Shown here: one piece after another, positions 25,115-34,835 of the stretch | Layout of the letters: every line of letters begins with the position of its first letter | Position numbering within the stretch: the stretch's first letter is position 1 | The notes under the pieces: generated by a model | What the model was told of the DNA's origin: nothing | The model's input: only the letters and a program-made list of their open reading frames with translations | Databases searched by the model: none | Translations under genes and position numbers: made by a program | From: Lachnospiraceae bacterium | GTDB lineage: Bacteria; Bacillota; Clostridia; Lachnospirales; Lachnospiraceae | Assembly (NCBI GenBank): GCA_022792885.1 | Contig: JAAWBX010000036.1 | Coordinates: 62,001-126,000, forward strand | Length of the DNA: 64,000 nt | Direction of reading: 5' to 3'

Positions 25115-26730
25115 TAAGGATCCGGCAGTGCCGTTATCCGGTTTCGGAAAAAAAACCGGATTTCAAAAAATTGGCGGCGAAGATCCTGAAGATCTCTGCG
25201 GACGAAATCCTGTCGGTAACGCTGCATAAAGAATCCGTCGACGCGCGCAAGAGACAGCAGATATGTTTCGTTTATGAACTGGATGTAAAAGTTCGTCAGG
25301 AAGAACCGGTTTTACGGAGATGTAAAAATCCGGATGTGGGCCGGGTGGAAGAAACGCCTTACCGGTTTCCCGGCCGGGGTTCTTCCGCCGGTCGACCGGT
25401 CATCGTCGGCATGGGACCGGCCGGTTTATTCTGCGCTTACGAACTGGCGATTCACGGGTTTGCCCCTCTTTTACTGGAGCAGGGGGAACCGGTGGAGGAC
25501 AGAACGCGGACGGTGGAACGTTTTTGGCAGGGCGGAGATCTCGACCGTTTTTCCAACGTACAATTCGGCGAGGGAGGAGCCGGAGCCTTCTCGGACGGCA
25601 AATTAACCACATTGATCAAGGATCCTTTCGGGCGGGGGCGCGAGGTGCTAAAGACGTTCGTGCGGTTCGGGGCCGAAGAAGAGATTCTCTATCAGAACCG
25701 CCCTCACCTGGGAACGGACCGCCTGAAAGAGATTCTTCCGGCTATGCGCCGGGCCATCCGGGCAGCGGGCGGCGAGATTCGTTTCCGGACCCGGATGGAA
25801 GAGCTTCTTCTGGAGCCGGGGCGGCAAAAACTTGCCGGAATCCGCGTCCGGGATATTTCAAACGGCGTCCCGGAGGAGATCGCCTGCCGCCATCTGGTCC
25901 TGGCCATCGGTCACAGCGCGCGGGATACGTTTTATACACTGGAAGAACAGGGCGTTCCTTTGTCGGCCAAATCGTTTGCCGTGGGGCTTCGGATCCAGCA
26001 TACGCAGGCGTTTATCGACGAACGGCAATACGGATTTGCGAAAAAATTTCTTCCCGCCGCCGATTATAAACTTACGGCCACGGCGAAGGACGGACGAGGG
26101 GTTTATTCTTTCTGTATGTGTCCCGGCGGCTATGTGGTGAACGCTTCCTCGGAGCTTAAGAGGTTGGCGGTCAACGGAATGAGCTACCGAAGCCGGGACG
26201 GAATCAACGCCAACAGCGCTCTCATCGTGGCGGTTACGCCGCAGGATTTTCCGGAAAAAGGGCCCCTGGCCGGCCTGGCTTTTCAGCGGCGGCTTGAAGA
26301 AGCCGCTTACCTTGCCGGAAACGGGAAAATTCCTCTTCAGCGTTTCGGGGATTTTGCGGCCGGTCGTCCCACTTCTCTTTTCGGAGATGTCAAGCCGGCC
26401 GTCAAAGGACTTTTCTGTCCGGCCAACGTGCGCGCGGCCCTGCCGGATTTCATAGCCCGGGCCTTTTTGGAGGCGATGGAAATGTTTGACCGGAAGCTGC
26501 CGGGCTTTGCCGACGACGACGCCCTGCTGGCGGCGGTTGAAAGCCGCACCTCCTCCCCGGTGCGGATTGAGAGGGACGCGAATCTGGAAAGTCCGATCCG
26601 GGGGCTGTTTCCCTGCGGGGAGGGGGCCGGTTACGCGGGCGGCATCATGTCGGCCGCCGTGGACGGGATCCGGATCGCGGAGGAACTGGCGGCGCGTCTG
26701 AACGGGCCGGCCAGGAAAGAAGAAAGGTGA
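25111..26730 (+). CDS. NAD(P)/FAD-dependent dehydrogenase, COG2509 family
   Basis: A flavoprotein of 539 residues, the second of a translationally coupled pair. The N-terminal 90 residues form a small alpha/beta domain typical of this family. Then comes Val-Gly-Met-Gly-Pro-Ala-Gly-Leu-Phe (FAD Rossmann motif) near residues 112-120 and the Gly-Glu-Gly-Gly-Ala-Gly-Ala-Phe-Ser-Asp-Gly-Lys-Leu-Thr signature. The C-terminus carries a Cys-Gly-Glu-Gly-Ala-Gly-Tyr-Ala-Gly-Gly-Ile motif. Function is not known. The frame is open to 25051, but ATG 25111 follows GGAGG. proB starts four bases after its stop. Confidence 0.88.
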   Translation: MIRIRQCRYPVSEKKPDFKKLAAKILKISADEILSVTLHKESVDARKRQQICFVYELDVKVRQEEPVLRRCKNPDVGRVEETPYRFPGRGSSAGRPVIVGMGPAGLFCAYELAIHGFAPLLLEQGEPVEDRTRTVERFWQGGDLDRFSNVQFGEGGAGAFSDGKLTTLIKDPFGRGREVLKTFVRFGAEEEILYQNRPHLGTDRLKEILPAMRRAIRAAGGEIRFRTRMEELLLEPGRQKLAGIRVRDISNGVPEEIACRHLVLAIGHSARDTFYTLEEQGVPLSAKSFAVGLRIQHTQAFIDERQYGFAKKFLPAADYKLTATAKDGRGVYSFCMCPGGYVVNASSELKRLAVNGMSYRSRDGINANSALIVAVTPQDFPEKGPLAGLAFQRRLEEAAYLAGNGKIPLQRFGDFAAGRPTSLFGDVKPAVKGLFCPANVRAALPDFIARAFLEAMEMFDRKLPGFADDDALLAAVESRTSSPVRIERDANLESPIRGLFPCGEGAGYAGGIMSAAVDGIRIAEELAARLNGPARKEER

Positions 26731-26734
26731 CGTT

Positions 26735-27583
26735 ATGGAAAAAGAACGAATCGGTCTGGGAAGGAAGAGACGGATCATCGTAAAAATCGGCTCCTCTTCC
26801 CTGACCCATAAATATACCGGTTATCTGAATCTGAGGACGGTCGAAAAACTGGCCAGGATTCTGTGCGACCTCAGGAATCAGGGAATGGATATCGCGCTGG
26901 TATCCTCGGGCGCGATCGCCGTGGGGCGGCAGGCTATGGGGTTCGCCTCAAGGCCGGATACGACGGCTCAGAAGCAGGCTTTGGCCGCGGTCGGACAGGC
27001 CAAACTGATGATGACCTACGAAAAAATTTTCGCCGAATACAATCAGTCGGTAGCGCAGCTTCTTCTGACCCGGGATACCATGTTAAAGGATCAGAACCGG
27101 AACAACGCGAAAAATACATTCGAAGAATTGTTCGCCATGGGCGTTATTCCGATCATCAATGAAAACGATACGGTCGCCACGCATGAGATCGAGTTCGGCG
27201 ACAACGACCGCCTTTCCGCCATCGTGGCGGCCCTGGTACAGGCGGATCTGGTGATTCTTCTAAGCGACATCGACGGATTTTATACGGCGGACCCGCACGA
27301 GGACCCGGAGGCCGAACTTCTTTCTCTGATTCCCGAAATCACGGAGGAATTGATGGGGATGGGGACAAGCCGTACGTCCAGCCGGGTCGGAACCGGCGGT
27401 ATGGCAGCCAAACTGGCAGCGGCCCGTATGGCTACCGACGCGGGCGCGGACATGGTGATCGCCAACGGCGCCGATGTGGATAATATTTACCGGGTCCTGG
27501 AGGGCGAAACGGTCGGCACGCTGTTTCTGGCCCATAAAAACCGGGATTTTGATCTGATCCGCTATATGAATGAAGAGTATTGA
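26735..27583 (+). CDS. proB: Glutamate 5-kinase (short form without PUA domain)
   Basis: First enzyme of proline synthesis, phosphorylating glutamate. The 282 residues cover only the amino-acid kinase domain; the C-terminal PUA domain of the roughly 370-residue E. coli-type enzyme is absent. Motifs: Val-Lys-Ile-Gly-Ser-Ser-Ser near the start, Val-Ser-Ser-Gly-Ala-Ile-Ala-Val-Gly, Asn-Glu-Asn-Asp and Thr-Gly-Gly-Met-x-x-Lys. The start at 26735 follows AGAAAGG. proA lies 0.8 kb downstream in the same direction, with two small genes between. Confidence 0.94.
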   Translation: MEKERIGLGRKRRIIVKIGSSSLTHKYTGYLNLRTVEKLARILCDLRNQGMDIALVSSGAIAVGRQAMGFASRPDTTAQKQALAAVGQAKLMMTYEKIFAEYNQSVAQLLLTRDTMLKDQNRNNAKNTFEELFAMGVIPIINENDTVATHEIEFGDNDRLSAIVAALVQADLVILLSDIDGFYTADPHEDPEAELLSLIPEITEELMGMGTSRTSSRVGTGGMAAKLAAARMATDAGADMVIANGADVDNIYRVLEGETVGTLFLAHKNRDFDLIRYMNEEY

Positions 27584-27608
27584 TATGATGTAAATCGGAG
27601 GTCCCAAA

Positions 27609-27842
27609 ATGGAACAAAAAGAAATTGACCGTATCAACGAGCTTTATCACAAATCCAAATCCGAAGAAGGGCTGACCCCGGAGGAGAAGGAGGAGCAGAG
27701 CCGTCTAAGACAGGCTTATCTGGCGGCGATCCGGAAGAATTTAAGAGGAACCCTGGACAGTATTCAGATACGGAAGGAAGACGGCACGATCGTAGATCTG
27801 GGGAAAAAATTCGGATCAAAGGATTCGCGGGAGGAATCATGA
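27609..27842 (+). CDS. DUF896 (YnzC-like) small protein
   Basis: A 77-residue highly charged protein with the DUF896 pattern: Ile-x-x-Ile-Asn-x-Leu-Tyr-x-Lys-x-Lys, Gly-Leu-Thr-x-Glu-Glu, and Gln-x-x-Leu-Arg-x-x-Tyr. B. subtilis YnzC, an SOS-linked protein of unknown role, belongs to this family. It is predicted to be a helical hairpin. A GGAGG site precedes ATG 27609. Its stop overlaps the next start (ATGA at 27839). Confidence 0.88.
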   Translation: MEQKEIDRINELYHKSKSEEGLTPEEKEEQSRLRQAYLAAIRKNLRGTLDSIQIRKEDGTIVDLGKKFGSKDSREES

Positions 27843-28432
27843 ACGAAGCGGTTTCCCGGGACTCTTTTTTAAAAAATACGCTCAGAAAAACATTCCTCGC
27901 CGCCCGGGAAGCCATGTCCCGGGAGGAAGTCATTGAGAAGAGCGACCGGATTCTTTCCCGCCTGACGGCGCATCCTCTGTATCGGGACTGCGCCTGCCTC
28001 TACCTCTATGCGGATGTGCGGAAGGAAGTCCGGACCGGACCGCTGATTCGCCGGGCTCTCTCGGAGGGGCGCCGCGTCGCGCTTCCCAGAATCGAAGGGA
28101 AAAAGATGGACTTCTATTACATAACGGACGAAAAGGAACTGAGCCCCGGCCGTTTCGGGATCCCGGAACCGGGGTCATCCTGCCAAAGAGCCGAGGATGA
28201 GGAAGCTCTTTTGATCGTGCCGGGAGTCGCCTTCGATTCCCGAGGCGGCCGATTGGGCTATGGGGGCGGATTTTATGACCGGTATCTGGCCGAACACCGC
28301 AGACAGGTTCCGGCGGCCCTGGCCTACGATATTCAGATAGCGGACAGGATCCCTTCGGAACCCTGGGATCACAGGATTACGCGGATTTTTACGGAAACGG
28401 TTTTTATCAACGTCAAGGAGGGAACGTTATGA
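27839..28432 (+). CDS. 5-formyltetrahydrofolate cyclo-ligase
   Basis: MTHFS family, 197 residues. It returns 5-formyl-THF, a by-product of serine hydroxymethyltransferase, to 5,10-methenyl-THF with ATP. Visible motifs are the N-terminal Lys-Asn-x-Leu-Arg-Lys-x-Phe region and the C-terminal [12 protein letters not shown]. It sits between DUF896 and proA, overlapping each by four bases, so this small run is translationally coupled. It adds a folate repair step to the C1 enzymes encoded at 5-10 kb. Confidence 0.93.
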   Translation: MNEAVSRDSFLKNTLRKTFLAAREAMSREEVIEKSDRILSRLTAHPLYRDCACLYLYADVRKEVRTGPLIRRALSEGRRVALPRIEGKKMDFYYITDEKELSPGRFGIPEPGSSCQRAEDEEALLIVPGVAFDSRGGRLGYGGGFYDRYLAEHRRQVPAALAYDIQIADRIPSEPWDHRITRIFTETVFINVKEGTL

Positions 28433-29673
28433 CGATCAAAGAAATTGGCAAGCGGGCGAAAGAAATCTCGTATCGTTTGGGGCGGATGTCCGCCGGAGAA
28501 AAAAACGACGGTCTCAAAACGGCCGCGGAGGCCCTGATCGCCCGGACGGATGAGATTTTGAAGGCGAACGAACAGGATATGGCGGCCGGCGAGGCGAACG
28601 GGTTAAACGGAGGTCTTTTGGACCGCCTGAAACTGACGAAAGAGCGGATTGAGGGGATGGCGGAAGGAATCCGGCAGATCAGCCGGCTTGAAGATCCCAT
28701 CGGTTCGGTGGACGACATGAAAAAACGACCAAACGGCCTTTTGATCGGGAAGAAGCGGGTGCCTTTGGGCGTGGTGGGAGTGATTTATGAAGCCCGTCCC
28801 AACGTGACCTCCGACGTGTTCGCGCTCTGTTTCAAGACCGGGAACGCGGTCGTCTTAAAAGGCGGAAGCGATGCGCTGGAATCCAATCGTGCGATCGTGC
28901 GGGTTATCCGGGAAGCTCTGGCAGAAAAGGGGCTTCCGGCGGATGCGCTGCAGCTGATCGAATCCACCGATCACGAAACCGCAAAAGAATTTATGCGCTG
29001 CCACGAATATCTGGATGTTCTGATCCCCAGAGGCAGCGCCCGGCTGATTCGCACCGTGGTGGAAAACAGCACCGTACCGGTGATCGAGACCGGCAGCGGC
29101 AACTGTCATATTTATGTGGATGAAACGGCCGATCTTTCCATGGCCGCGGAGATCGTTTTTAACGCCAAGACGCAGAGGATCGGAGTCTGCAATTCCTGCG
29201 AATCTCTGGTGGTTCATCAGGCGGTAAAAGACGAATTTCTTCCGAAGCTGGCAGAACGTCTGGCGGAAAAACAGGTGGAAATGCGCGGGGATCCGGCGGC
29301 CTGCGAAGCCTGCGGCGCGCTTCTTCCGGCGACACAGGAGGATTGGGGAACGGAATATCTGGATTATATCCTGTCGATTCGGACGGTTTCTTCCCTGGAG
29401 GAGGCCATCGCCCACATCAATCGTTATAATACCGGACATTCGGAAGCGATTATCACCGGGGATTATGCGAACGCTCAGAAATTCCTGGATGAAGTTGATG
29501 CGGCGGCCGTCTATGTCAATGCCTCCACCCGTTTTACCGACGGAGGGGAATTTGGTTTCGGAGCGGAACTCGGTATCAGCACCCAGAAACTTCACGCCCG
29601 GGGTCCCATGGGGTTAGAAGCCCTCACCACGACAAAATTTATCATATACGGGAACGGCCAGATACGGCCCTGA
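28429..29673 (+). CDS. proA: Gamma-glutamyl phosphate reductase
   Basis: Second enzyme of proline synthesis, 414 residues, reducing glutamyl phosphate to glutamate semialdehyde with NADPH. It belongs to the aldehyde dehydrogenase superfamily. The substrate-binding [12 protein letters not shown] is at about 105-116. The catalytic Cys lies in the [10 protein letters not shown] segment. The Phe-Gly-Phe-Gly-Ala-Glu-x-Gly-Ile-Ser-Thr ending is typical. It overlaps the upstream cyclo-ligase by four bases. Confidence 0.97.
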   Translation: MTIKEIGKRAKEISYRLGRMSAGEKNDGLKTAAEALIARTDEILKANEQDMAAGEANGLNGGLLDRLKLTKERIEGMAEGIRQISRLEDPIGSVDDMKKRPNGLLIGKKRVPLGVVGVIYEARPNVTSDVFALCFKTGNAVVLKGGSDALESNRAIVRVIREALAEKGLPADALQLIESTDHETAKEFMRCHEYLDVLIPRGSARLIRTVVENSTVPVIETGSGNCHIYVDETADLSMAAEIVFNAKTQRIGVCNSCESLVVHQAVKDEFLPKLAERLAEKQVEMRGDPAACEACGALLPATQEDWGTEYLDYILSIRTVSSLEEAIAHINRYNTGHSEAIITGDYANAQKFLDEVDAAAVYVNASTRFTDGGEFGFGAELGISTQKLHARGPMGLEALTTTKFIIYGNGQIRP

Positions 29674-29681
29674 TCCGCGAT

Positions 29682-31148
29682 ATGAATGAGAAAGAAGAAC
29701 AGAGAATGTATAAGGAAGATATGATTTATTCGGCCGAAGGAGCGCCGGCGGACGAACCGGCCAGGCAATTTGTTTTTACGGAAAAATGCCGGGAACTGGT
29801 TCTGAAAAAAGAACGCGAGACCGGCCGGCGGCTTACCTTTTTTATTCAGACTTTCGGCTGCCAGATGAATGCCAGAGATTCCGAGAAACTGGCCGGCATC
29901 CTTACCCGGATCGGGTTCGAACCCGCAGAAGACGAGGCGGCGGATCTGGTTCTTTATAATACCTGCACGGTGCGCGACAATGCCAATCAGCGCGTATACG
30001 GGAGGCTTGGACATTTAAACAGCCTGAAAAAAAAGAATCCGGATATGCTGATCGCTCTGTGCGGCTGCATGATGCAGGAGGAGTCCGTTATTGAAAAAAT
30101 CCGGCAGAGCTACCGTTTTGTGGATATTGTCTTCGGCACTCATAATATCTTTAAACTTGCGGAACTCTTATATGAAAAGTTGACGAGACGCGACCGGGTC
30201 ATTGATATCTGGCAGGAGACCGACCGGATCGTGGAAGAGCTTCCGGCCGAGAGAAAATACCCGTTTAAGTCCGGCGTCAATATCATGTTCGGCTGCAATA
30301 ATTTTTGCAGCTACTGCATTGTGCCTTATGTGCGGGGACGGGAGCGCAGCCGCAGGCCCGACGATATCCTGGAGGAGATTCGGGCCCTTGTGGCCGACGG
30401 TGTGATCGAAGTGATGCTTTTGGGACAGAACGTAAATTCCTACGGAAAAACTCTGGACACCCCGATTACGTTTGCGGAGCTTTTGCGGCGGATCGAGCGG
30501 ATTGAGGGACTCAAGCGGATCCGTTTTATGACTTCCCATCCCAAAGATCTGTCTGACGAATTGATCGAAGTCATGGCCAATTCCCGGAAGATCTGCCGAC
30601 ATCTGCATTTTCCTCTTCAATCGGGCAGCACAAGGCTCTTAAAAATCATGAACCGACGCTATAGCAAAGAGCAGTATCTGGCCATGACAGAGCGTTTAAA
30701 AAGCCGGATCCCGGATCTGTCTTTGACGACCGATATCATTGTCGGTTTTCCCGGCGAGACGGAAGAGGATTTTGAGGAAACGCTGGACGTGGTGAGGAAA
30801 GTCCGTTACGACAGTGCGTTTACGTTTCTGTATTCGAAACGAACCGGCACGCCGGCCGCGGTGATGGAGGAGCAGATCCCGAAGGAAGTCGCTCAGGCGC
30901 GTTTTGACCGGCTTCTGAAGGAAGTTCAGGAAATTTCGGCCGAGGTGTGCGGGAAGGACGTCGGAAAAATCCTTCCGGTCCTGGTGGAGTCCGTGGACGA
31001 ACGCGACGCTTCTTTGATGACCGGAAGGCTGTCGAACAATATTATGGTCCATTTTCCGGGGAACCCGGAACAGATCGGGACGATCGTGGACGTCCGATTA
31101 AATGAATCCCACGGTTTTTATTATATGGGAGAATCGACGCAGAGGTAA
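29682..31148 (+). CDS. miaB: tRNA-2-methylthio-N6-dimethylallyladenosine synthase
   Basis: A radical SAM methylthiotransferase of about 488 residues that adds the methylthio group to A37 of tRNAs already modified by MiaA (encoded at 36666). The order is an N-terminal UPF0004 cluster domain (Thr-Phe-Gly-Cys-Gln-Met-Asn; further Cys at CTVR and CGCM), a radical SAM domain (Cys-x3-Cys-x2-Cys in GCNNFCSYC) and a C-terminal TRAM domain. ATG 29682 has a poor ribosome site; ATG 29706 is a possible alternative. Confidence 0.95.
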   Translation: MNEKEEQRMYKEDMIYSAEGAPADEPARQFVFTEKCRELVLKKERETGRRLTFFIQTFGCQMNARDSEKLAGILTRIGFEPAEDEAADLVLYNTCTVRDNANQRVYGRLGHLNSLKKKNPDMLIALCGCMMQEESVIEKIRQSYRFVDIVFGTHNIFKLAELLYEKLTRRDRVIDIWQETDRIVEELPAERKYPFKSGVNIMFGCNNFCSYCIVPYVRGRERSRRPDDILEEIRALVADGVIEVMLLGQNVNSYGKTLDTPITFAELLRRIERIEGLKRIRFMTSHPKDLSDELIEVMANSRKICRHLHFPLQSGSTRLLKIMNRRYSKEQYLAMTERLKSRIPDLSLTTDIIVGFPGETEEDFEETLDVVRKVRYDSAFTFLYSKRTGTPAAVMEEQIPKEVAQARFDRLLKEVQEISAEVCGKDVGKILPVLVESVDERDASLMTGRLSNNIMVHFPGNPEQIGTIVDVRLNESHGFYYMGESTQR

Positions 31149-31153
31149 CAGAA

Positions 31154-32119
31154 ATGGATACGGAAAAAGGAAAGGCGATATGGGCGGCGGTCCGGGCGTT
31201 TTTGTCGGAAAAACACAGATTGGAGATTCTGGAATTGACGGCGGTTTTCGCGGTCACGTTTTTGATCTGCGGTTTTCAGGTGAAGCGGATGACGGAGGAG
31301 GGACCGGGCCGGCCGTTTGGCGCGCAGTCGCCCCAAAACGTGGCGGCCGCGGGATTTTCCGGAACGGCTCAGGCGGTTTCCGCCAAGATTCCCGGCCGGG
31401 AAAAGGCGGAAGCGGAGGCGGCCGCCGTCCGGGAAGCTTACGTGATATCACTGGGAACGCTGAATGTGAGAGAAGCCCCCAGCACGGAATCGACGATCGT
31501 GGGGCGTTTCGGTTTTAAAGATCCGGTTGTTATTACCGGGGAAGCCGATCAGGGATTTTACCCCGTGACCGGTATAGACGAGGATACGGAAAAGGAAATC
31601 AGCGGGTACTGCTATGCAGAATATCTCTCCTTTGAGGCGCCTCCGGAATCGCACATCTATCTGTCGGTACCGAATTACAAACAATTCGACGAGCGCTGGA
31701 AGGATATCCGGCTGGGAGCGTACGAAACCATGCATTCGGCCGGCTGCACGACCACCTGTCTGGCCATGGTGGAATCGTATCTGGGCGATCAGACCATTTC
31801 GCCGGCCGGTATGGCGGAGAGTATTTCTTATACCCGGGACGGGGAATTGACGTTCTCTTCGGATTATACGCCTTACCGGGGGGAGGACGCGCTGGCCGTC
31901 GTTTATCAGAAGCTCTGGGAAGGCGTTCCGGTTCTCTACAGCCAGATCAATCCTTCGGGGACCTCCCATTGGGTCGTGGTGATCGGATATACCGGCGACG
32001 GAGAGAATTTTCACGAGGGGGACTTCCTTATCAACGATCCGGGTTCGGACGTGCGTTACACGCTGGCCGATTTTACGGCCGAGTATCCCCGCTTTAATAA
32101 AATTGTATTTCACAATTAG
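31154..32119 (+). CDS. Membrane-anchored SH3b plus C39-like peptidase
   Basis: A 321-residue protein with a single N-terminal membrane helix (about residues 28-45), so the rest is outside the cell. Next come an Ala-rich linker, a bacterial SH3 domain (Leu-Asn-Val-Arg-Glu-Ala-Pro near 98) and a papain-like C39_2 domain. Likely catalytic residues are the Cys in SAGCTTTC (about 198), the His in SHWVVVIGY (about 272) and the Asp in INDPG (about 295). The substrate could be cell-wall peptides or secreted proteins. It starts five bases after miaB, which suggests co-transcription. No immunity or ABC partner is nearby, so a bacteriocin processor is unlikely. Confidence 0.8.
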   Translation: MDTEKGKAIWAAVRAFLSEKHRLEILELTAVFAVTFLICGFQVKRMTEEGPGRPFGAQSPQNVAAAGFSGTAQAVSAKIPGREKAEAEAAAVREAYVISLGTLNVREAPSTESTIVGRFGFKDPVVITGEADQGFYPVTGIDEDTEKEISGYCYAEYLSFEAPPESHIYLSVPNYKQFDERWKDIRLGAYETMHSAGCTTTCLAMVESYLGDQTISPAGMAESISYTRDGELTFSSDYTPYRGEDALAVVYQKLWEGVPVLYSQINPSGTSHWVVVIGYTGDGENFHEGDFLINDPGSDVRYTLADFTAEYPRFNKIVFHN

Positions 32120-32171
32120 GAGAAAACGCGCCGCCTTCGCGGCGCCTTACGATACATAAGAGGTGACGACT

Positions 32172-34817
32172 GTGGCTCTATCGCCCATGATGCAACATTA
32201 TCTGGAAACCAAGAAGAAATACCCCGGCTGTATTTTGTTTTATCGGCTGGGCGATTTTTATGAAATGTTTTTTGAAGACGCCACGACCGTGGCAAGAGAG
32301 CTGGAGATCACGCTGACAGGAAAAGATTGCGGTCTGGAGAATCGGGCGCCCATGTGCGGCGTTCCTCACCACGCGGTGGATACTTATTTAAACCGCCTGA
32401 TCCAGAAAGGCTACAAGGTTGCGATCGCGGAACAGATGGAAGACCCGAGACAGGCCAAAGGCCTGGTGAAGCGGGAGGTTATCCGGGTCGTGACGCCGGG
32501 AACCGTTACCAGTGAATCCGCGTTGGACGATACAAAAAATAATTATCTTTGCTGCGTGTTTTATTCCGGACAGGTATTTGGGATCTCGTTCGTGGACGTA
32601 TCCACCGGCGATTTTTTTATGACGGAAGCCGATACCGTCAAAACATTTGTGGACGAATTGTATAAATTTACGCCGGCTGAGATCATTTGCAACGATTCCC
32701 TGCTTATGAGCGGTATTTCCGTCGAACGGCTGAAGGAACAACTTTCCCTGATCCTCTCGCCGATCGATACCGGATATTTCCATGAGGAAAACGGCTCTCG
32801 CTGTTTGAAGGAACATTTTCACGTGAATCAGTTGAACGGGCTGGGAGCGCTGGATTTCCCGTACGGGATCACGGCCAGCGGCGCGCTGCTGCAATATTTA
32901 TACGACACTCAGAAAAATTCCTTGGTTCACATCACGTCCCTGCGTTCCTATCAGACCGGAAAGTATATGATTCTGGATACTTCCACGAGAAGGAACCTGG
33001 AATTGACGGAAACGTTGCGGGAAAAACAGAAAAAAGGCTCGCTTCTCTGGGTGCTGGATAAGACGAGAACGGCCATGGGGGCCCGGTTGCTCCGGACTTG
33101 CATCGAGCAGCCCCTGATCGATAAGAAGGCGATTTTAAGACGTCAGGACGCGATCGAGGAACTGAATCAGGACTATATCACCAGGGAAGAGCTGGGCGAG
33201 TATCTGAATCCGATCTATGACCTGGAGCGTCTTACCGGCCGGATTACGTATAAAACGGCCAACCCCAGAGATTTTATCGCTTTTCTGACCTCGCTTTCCA
33301 TGCTGCCCTCCCTAAAAGAACTGTTGAAGAACGCCCGTTGCGAGGAGCTCCGGGAGATTTGCGAGCGGATGGATCCCCTGGAAGATCTGGCGGACCTGAT
33401 CCGGCGGTCCATAGAGGAAGACCCGCCCGTTCAGATTCGGGAAGGCGGTATCATCCGCGGCGGTTTTTCGGAGGAAGTGGATAAACTCAGAATGGCAAAG
33501 ACCGAGGGGAAGAACTGGCTGGCGGAACTGGAAGCGAACGAGAGGGCGCGGACCGGGATCAAAAATCTCAGGGTAAAATTCAACAAAGTGTTCGGCTATT
33601 ATCTGGAAGTCAGCAATTCGTTTCTCGGCATGGTTCCGGACGATTATACCCGCAGACAGACCTTGACGAACGGCGAACGCTTTATTACGCCGCGGCTGAA
33701 AGAGCTGGAGGACCTGATTTTGGGCGCGGAGGATAAGTTGTATTCGCTGGAATATGAATTGTTCTGCCAGATCCGGGAACGGGTGGCCGCCGAGGCGGCG
33801 AGAATCCAGAATACCGCAAAAGCCGTGGCCTGGCTTGACGTGTATGTGTCTCTGGCCAGGGTGGCGGAGAAAAACCGTTACGTGCGTCCGAAAATCAACG
33901 AAAAGGGCCTTCTGGACATCAAAGACGGCCGGCATCCGGTCGTGGAGCTGATGTTAAGAGACGATCTGTTTATCGCCAACGATACCTGTCTGGATAACGG
34001 GAATCATAGGATTTCCATTATCACCGGCCCCAATATGGCCGGCAAATCCACTTATATGCGCCAGGCGGCTCTGATTGTGCTGATGGCCCAATTGGGCAGT
34101 TTCGTTCCGGCTTCCTCCGCCAATATCGGGATCTGCGACCGCATCTTTACCCGGGTGGGGGCTTCGGACGATTTGGCCAGCGGTCAGAGTACTTTCATGG
34201 TAGAAATGACGGAGGTTGCCAATATTCTGCGCAACGCTACCAGAAACAGCTTGTTGATTCTGGACGAGATCGGCCGGGGGACCAGCACCTTTGACGGCTT
34301 AAGCATCGCCTGGGCCGTCGTGGAATATATCAGCAATCCGAAGGTCCTGGGTGCGAAAACGTTGTTTGCCACCCATTATCATGAACTGACGGAGCTGGAA
34401 GGCACGTTAAACGGCGTAAACAACTACTGTATCGCCGTAAAAGAATATGGCGACGACATCGTTTTTCTGAGAAAAATTATCCGGGGCGGCGCCGACAAAA
34501 GTTACGGCATTCAGGTAGCCAAACTGGCCGGTATTCCGGACGAAGTGATCCGCCGGGCGAAAGAACTGGCGGAGGAACTCAGCAGCGCGGACATTACCGT
34601 CCGTTCCAGGGAGGAGGCCCTCATGACGCTTCCCGCCGGCAAAAATCCGCAGAAACCCGACGAGGTGGATTTAAAGCAGATGACGCTGTTCGACACGGCG
34701 AAGGACGATGATATCGTCCGGGAAATCGGCGAGATGGAATTGGGGCGCATGACTCCGATCGACGCATTGAACGCCCTGTATCGGATACAGGCCAAATTAA
34801 AGAACCGCTGGCAATAG
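32172..34817 (+). CDS. mutS: DNA mismatch repair protein MutS
   Basis: MutS, about 881 residues, binds mismatches and recruits MutL. The mismatch-contact Phe-Tyr-Glu motif is in GDFYEMFFEDA near residue 30. Walker A is GPNMAGKSTYMRQ and Walker B continues DEIGRGTSTFDG. A GTG at 32172 lies seven bases after AGAGGTGA and is my choice; GTG 32163 overlaps that site, and ATG 32187 is also possible. mutL follows after 18 bases. A GC-rich hairpin without a T run (about 32127-32144) precedes the gene. Confidence 0.96.
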   Translation: MALSPMMQHYLETKKKYPGCILFYRLGDFYEMFFEDATTVARELEITLTGKDCGLENRAPMCGVPHHAVDTYLNRLIQKGYKVAIAEQMEDPRQAKGLVKREVIRVVTPGTVTSESALDDTKNNYLCCVFYSGQVFGISFVDVSTGDFFMTEADTVKTFVDELYKFTPAEIICNDSLLMSGISVERLKEQLSLILSPIDTGYFHEENGSRCLKEHFHVNQLNGLGALDFPYGITASGALLQYLYDTQKNSLVHITSLRSYQTGKYMILDTSTRRNLELTETLREKQKKGSLLWVLDKTRTAMGARLLRTCIEQPLIDKKAILRRQDAIEELNQDYITREELGEYLNPIYDLERLTGRITYKTANPRDFIAFLTSLSMLPSLKELLKNARCEELREICERMDPLEDLADLIRRSIEEDPPVQIREGGIIRGGFSEEVDKLRMAKTEGKNWLAELEANERARTGIKNLRVKFNKVFGYYLEVSNSFLGMVPDDYTRRQTLTNGERFITPRLKELEDLILGAEDKLYSLEYELFCQIRERVAAEAARIQNTAKAVAWLDVYVSLARVAEKNRYVRPKINEKGLLDIKDGRHPVVELMLRDDLFIANDTCLDNGNHRISIITGPNMAGKSTYMRQAALIVLMAQLGSFVPASSANIGICDRIFTRVGASDDLASGQSTFMVEMTEVANILRNATRNSLLILDEIGRGTSTFDGLSIAWAVVEYISNPKVLGAKTLFATHYHELTELEGTLNGVNNYCIAVKEYGDDIVFLRKIIRGGADKSYGIQVAKLAGIPDEVIRRAKELAEELSSADITVRSREEALMTLPAGKNPQKPDEVDLKQMTLFDTAKDDDIVREIGEMELGRMTPIDALNALYRIQAKLKNRWQ

Positions 34818-34835
34818 CAGGAAAGGATATGAGGC

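Noticed and set aside
31154..32119. A bacteriocin-processing C39 peptidase
   Set aside because: There is no ABC transporter domain, leader peptide gene or immunity gene; the SH3b domain and membrane anchor suggest a wall or surface role.
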